64,000 nt of DNA. Origin: Paracentrotus lividus (Eukaryota > Echinodermata > Echinoidea > Camarodonta > Echinidae). Of the stretch, positions 59,972-64,000 are shown piece by piece; the stretch's first letter is position 1, and every line of letters begins with the position of its first letter. The notes beneath the pieces are model-generated. The model did no database searches. It worked only from the letters and a program-made list of their open reading frames with translations, and had not been told where the DNA came from. Location: the NCBI GenBank assembly GCA_940671915.1, contig CALNVZ010002974.1:38711259-38775258 (forward strand), in the 5' to 3' direction. The position numbers and the translations under genes were made by a program.

Positions 59972-60586
59972 CTCTTTACGCGTCGGATGCATGATACGTA
60001 GCCTACTGTTCGGTGCCATACTCATGCTTGCTCGCCTACTATTGACTGCTTAAGCCATGCTTTGTCTCCTACCCTCCCCTGCTTCGTGCATGATTGCGCA
60101 CATTCAGAATAACTTTGATTGATTACGCCGATTCTATTGTTCTGCGCACTGCACACTCACAGGTTAATCCGCTCTATTCTGCAGCGGGCACATCCGGCTT
60201 TTAATTGGCCAATTTTCTCTTTACACAATTTACATTAAACTTCTTTTGAGTAATTTAATGTGTTTGTCAACATTTTGATAGGACCTAGTGCACAAAAAAT
60301 CGCACACAATACAAAACAAATTCATGCCCTGAAACAATGCAGGTTTAGATAATTGCCCTCTTATTTTAAAAAGCAGAACTTGGTGCGACTTTAGAGATAA
60401 ATAAGAATGTCACATATTTTAAGTACAACATTGTTGTCGAAAGTTCTTTTAAAAAAGTTATGAGGAAGTATTGACTGTCATCTGTAAGTACAAGGGGGAA
60501 AAAACTTGGCAGTGGGGGATGTAGACCCTGGCATGTACAGATTACTAGTGTGGCAGAGGGGTTGGGGCGGGATGGCACGTAAAGAG
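59972..60586. mobile_element. 615-base piggyBac-type MITE, TTAA target
   Basis: TTAA lies at 59968-59971 and 60587-60590. The ends CTCTTTACGCG and, in inverse, CTCTTTACGTG fit the piggyBac terminal pattern (C-C/T-C-TTT). No transposase frame is seen. Confidence 0.65.
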
Positions 60587-60650
60587 TTAAATGTCTCTTG
60601 AATTCTGAATGCCTGAAATCATTCTCTGTTTCCTTATCCTCTCTCTTCAG

Positions 60651-60879
60651 CTTGATGATTATTTCAGGATCACCAGCAGCTTAGGTCCAAACTTTGTCGG
60701 GATCGAGATCCTCAGTAGACCCTTCAATGATGCTAATAACGTTGAGGTGCAGTTCGCTCTTCACTTTCGCAATCCATCATACTACAATGAGGAAGAAATA
60801 AGAGATGCTTTCTACTCAGCCCTTGACGGCACTAACTTTGCAATTACCAATGCTATCGTACCAAGATCATTTAACTTAC
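60651..60879 (+). CDS. SEA-like module 1, second half exon
   Basis: A 229-base exon (enters in phase 0, leaves in phase 1) lies between TATCCTCTCTCTTCAG and GTGAGA. It encodes LDDYFRITSSLGPNFVGIEI, LSRPFNDANNVEVQFALHFR, NPSYYNEEEIRDAFYSALDG, TNFAITNAIVPRSFNL. A helix, a strand pair ending VEVQFALHF, then a second helix (EEEIRDAFYSAL) follow the SEA fold order. The usual G-S cleavage motif between strands is replaced by NDANN, so self-cleavage is unlikely. With the exon at 58926 the module is about 110 residues. Confidence 0.75.
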
Positions 60880-62122
60880 GTGAGATTTTTACAAGTTTTA
60901 TCTTCTTTCTTTTTGTGTCATAACCTGTAGAATATGACAGCACATCTGTATTTGATGAGGATTTATGTTGGCAAGACTTCAAGTTGTTACTATTTTCAAA
61001 TCATGGGTTTGATATCTCGGTATTATGCTTCTGTAAATTCCAATTCCAGATATATTCCTACCAGCTTAATTGATTTAAAAACACTGTAACAGGATAATCG
61101 ATTTATTTCAAAACATTAGAATTTCATTGATTATAATAATAATAATATTAATATAGCAATTCTTCTATAGAGCATAAAAGTCTCAATACGCTTTTAGGAG
61201 AAAAGGGAAGAGACAGAGAGAAACAGCAGAAGAATCAAAACCATGTCTAAACAGTCCAGTCTTCAGAGAAGATTTGAATAATCTCATAATTACTTTCAAG
61301 TAGTTATACTATCAGGTAGTCAGAAAGCCAAATGATGCTTGTAGCATTTTTTTTCTTTTTAGGGGGTGTTAAATATTTGGCTTTGGGATTCCCAGGTACT
61401 TCACTAAAAACACAAAACCTATTTTGCCTTTTAATGAATACAATAATTACCAGGTTCTATGTAGATTTAAGAAGTATAGTATGGTGTTATAGTGGCATCC
61501 AGGCTCAGGAACATGAGGGGACTACCATCTTCTCTCAAGATATCAACATTCTAAGTTATAACAAACAAGCAAAGTTTTTTTAGATTCGCTTATTTTGTTG
61601 ACACTAGCATTTGTTCTCCTGAAGTATCCATAATTATTAGATTGTGAGCATTGTTGATTGACATTGTTGCTTGTGTTTGATTTTTACCGTATGATTTAAA
61701 GAGAATCTAGTGTAGTGGGAAAGGTGAACCATGGGTGAACAAAATAATTGTAAGCTTTCAAATTATTTTCAAGGTATTTAGGACAAATTTTATAGTAGAA
61801 AGTTCCACTGAAAAGGATTGCTCTTCAAATGCCCTCAGAGTGAAAATATGACAAGAAAGGTGATGTGTTCGGGACCCGAACATTTGTGTGCACATGTACA
61901 TGTATAGTCCCATACATGCATTTTTAATTGCAGTGCATGTTACCTCCAGAAGAATTTGGTAAATTTCTTGTCATTTTCTTGATTTCAGAACCTCACAGCG
62001 AAAAAAAAAACATTCTGAGGTGTATTGTTATCAATATATCCCATTACTTTGAGACAGTTCAATTCAATCTCATGACCACAAATTAAAGTAATTTAGCTTT
62101 AATTGCTTGTATCTTTCAATAG
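60880..62122. other. Intron with no recognised feature
   Basis: AT-rich sequence. The small frame at 61332-61583 has no family signature. A TAA-rich patch is at 61130-61150. Confidence 0.6.
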
Positions 62123-62259
62123 ACGTTAGGGAATTTCGTGGCCAGTTTAATCTTCAGCGAATTCAAACTAATCCACCAAGCAACACGGAATTCACATCCT
62201 GCTGTTCTGATCCAAACAGTACGCTATACCTGGCCTTGGAAGAAAGAATCCATTTACAT
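62123..62259 (+). CDS. SEA-like module 2, first half exon
   Basis: A 137-base exon (enters in phase 1, leaves in phase 0) lies between TTGTATCTTTCAATAG and GTAAGT. It encodes HVREFRGQFNLQRIQTNPPS, NTEFTSCCSDPNSTLYLALE, ERIHLH. FRGQFNL is the counterpart of GEVELDV in the previous module, and the intron falls at the same place, in the first helix. An adjacent Cys pair (SCCSD) is specific to this module. One sequon, NST. Confidence 0.75.
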
Positions 62260-62547
62260 GTAAGTTTGTAGAGAATCATAACAGTTTGTTGGCACTTAGA
62301 ATTAGTATTTAATCTTTTTTCCTGTAGATTTCTAGTAGCAAAGATGAATATTCAAGTTTTCAAGACTTTCTAACTTCCTATTTGACTGATCAGTGCATGC
62401 TTTTTCCATTTAGATCTTTTACAAATGATTTGCATGATATGGTTGTTGTTCAAATGATGATGATAATGATGATGATCCTGATGACAACATTATGATTACG
62501 ATTAAAATCATGTTGTGTGTCATGTTCGTGGAATTGTGGCCCTCATA

Positions 62548-62690
62548 GCATAAAACTTAGTATTAATGGTAACTCTAACATTATAATGGGTACTACCATT
62601 ATATCACTGCTCAACAGCCAAACAAAATCCAGGATTCTCTGAGTTACCATTGTTTGCAGAGTTACTATTAATGTCAAGTTTTATTTGCAA
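62548..62690. repeat. Imperfect palindrome in the intron of SEA-like module 2
   Basis: AAAACTTAGTATTAATGGTA, ACTCTAACA is mirrored by GAGTTACTATTAATGTCAAGTTTT near 62670. MITE-like, ends not fixed. Confidence 0.5.
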
Positions 62691-62907
62691 CAAAGCTATG
62701 GACATCACTCATACATACAAACAGATGACAATGTGAGTATTATAAACTAAATATTATAAATGATTGTCTATGTAGACATTACTACTATACCATGGCGGAA
62801 ATTCTCGGGATACAGGCACCCTTGAAGTCTGATTTGGACATTGCCTACGGCAGTTATGTTGATACAGCCCACTGATTACTGTTTATTCTTTTTATTTATT
62901 TCCATAG

Positions 62908-63154
62908 CTGAGACTCACATTTTTTAGCGCATTAAATAATTTCAAGATGGTGAAATCACTTCGCTTGAGACCAGGGAGCATTATAGTTCCATACACCATT
63001 ACGTTAGGAGAGGATTCCACAGCGACCACCTTGCAAGCTGATAGTGCCTTCCTTGCATCAGTGGATGCAACCTCTCTGCAATGGATACCTGGTGGACAAC
63101 AGTCAGAGCTATTCCTCGTTTCCAGAGTAGCCCCAAATGTACTTCTATTCGAAG
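62908..63154 (+). CDS. SEA-like module 2, second half exon
   Basis: A 247-base exon (enters in phase 0, leaves in phase 1) lies between TTTATTTATTTCCATAG and GTAACA. It encodes LRLTFFSALNNFKMVKSLRL, RPGSIIVPYTITLGEDSTAT, TLQADSAFLASVDATSLQWI, PGGQQSELFLVSRVAPNVLL, FE. The stretch L..FFSAL...F..V..LRLRPGSI.V.Y.ITL is the central SEA pattern, with G-S at the position used for autoproteolysis in cleaving SEA domains. It leaves in phase 1, so the coding sequence continues beyond the window; the C-terminus and any membrane segment are not visible. Confidence 0.8.
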
Positions 63155-63582
63155 GTAACACTGATAATAATTATCAATGAGAAGACAATTTTCACTGCAC
63201 AATAATATCCATCCAGCAGATGCTGAAAGGCGCTTACAAAAATCATATCGTCAGTGGGGTAATAAACCTTGTTTCTCATAAATGTAAAATGTTCCACAGA
63301 GCAAAAAATTATGGCAGCCAAGGCATTATAACCTATAGGATCGTCTTTCCTTTGACGTGCTGTGGTGGCATCATATTTGGGGTAGGGGAGCTGAGATTTG
63401 GACAGGATATCACTTCACTGATTACATACACCTGGACATTTAAGCAAAATGTATGTTTCATTAAAATTGGAGATGCAAGTTTTTGATCACCCCACTGACA
63501 ATATATGAATAAGATATTAGTTCATATACTGTAAATAATAGCTGAGATTTTAGGACTACATGTATGATTACAAGATAAGATA

Positions 63583-63748
63583 CAGGGGCCGCGGAGCCGG
63601 GGGGGCTGGGGGGGCTGCAGCCCCCCCACTTTTTTCAGCCAACGTGTACAAAAATGCAAAAATGACCATACATTTGTGATTTTTAGCCTATTCAGCCCCC
63701 CCACTTTGGCTCAGCCCCTCCACTTTCAAAATCGCTCCGCGGCCCCTG
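63583..63748. mobile_element. 166-base MITE, CAGGGGCCGCGGAGC ends
   Basis: CAGGGGCCGCGGAGC and its perfect inverse GCTCCGCGGCCCCTG bound it. AGATA flanks both sides (63578-63582, 63749-63753). Its middle (ACGTGTACAAAA..GAAAATGACCATACATTTG) recurs at 38868-38920. The rest of 63155-64000 shows no further exon. Confidence 0.75.
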
Positions 63749-64000
63749 AGATATTATAAAAAAGAAACAACATTATGTAGCTACATAAACTTTTCTCAAA
63801 TGCATTATTAAGGTTTGCTCTGCTTTATCCAGTGAAACTTAACTTTTCATAAAACACATTTATAATAATACTATACAAATAATAATTTAAAGATATCATG
63901 TTTCATGCTAATTTGTTTTTAATCATATAAATTTGTATTTATTAATTCAAAGTATGCGTTCTTAGATTTTGCAAAATATTTTATTTTACTTCGGCTTTAA

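Overview
This is animal nuclear DNA, AT-rich and dense with repeats. The most likely source is an echinoderm, and a sea urchin is favoured. The reasons are a secreted or surface protein built almost wholly from hyalin repeat (HYR) modules, and a 3.8 kb foldback transposon whose inverted arms are arrays of a short tandem repeat, the architecture known from sea-urchin TU elements. The species cannot be fixed from the sequence alone. There are no bacterial-style genes. Most long open frames here are chance frames in microsatellites or transposons.

The only real gene I can support lies on the + strand from about 14.4 kb to beyond the end of the window. Its 5' part is a threefold repeated cassette. 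Each cassette has a related upstream region, a first exon encoding a signal peptide that begins MDSRPSFW (14678, 23988 and 31833), and one exon for a diverged HYR module (16364, 26672 and 35133). Ten further HYR modules follow between 41328 and 58208 on eleven exons. Four exons (58926 to 63154) then form two SEA-like modules. All module boundaries are phase 1, so every module can be joined to every other in frame. The protein continues past the window edge.

The three signal exons have no evident splice acceptor and each has its own upstream block. Two readings fit: three alternative promoters of one gene giving proteins with one, two or three N-terminal HYR modules, or one intact gene with two tandem partial duplicates. 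Cassette 2 carries the foldback element between its upstream block and its ATG, flanked by a 9-base direct repeat.

The remainder is repeat sequence. From 1 to 14.4 kb there is a 3.6 kb inverted-repeat transposon with a second transposon inside it, several palindromic MITEs, a CA microsatellite and a decayed LINE reverse transcriptase on the minus strand. Introns hold TA-, TTAA- and 8-base-target elements, a second copy of the 3.6 kb transposon (46726-50884) containing a LINE 3' end and a 136-base satellite, and a three-level nest of transposons at 54202-56190 whose order of insertion can be read from the sequence. All coordinates are from reading by eye, so element ends may be off by a few bases. 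A 25-base run of N lies at 23883-23907.
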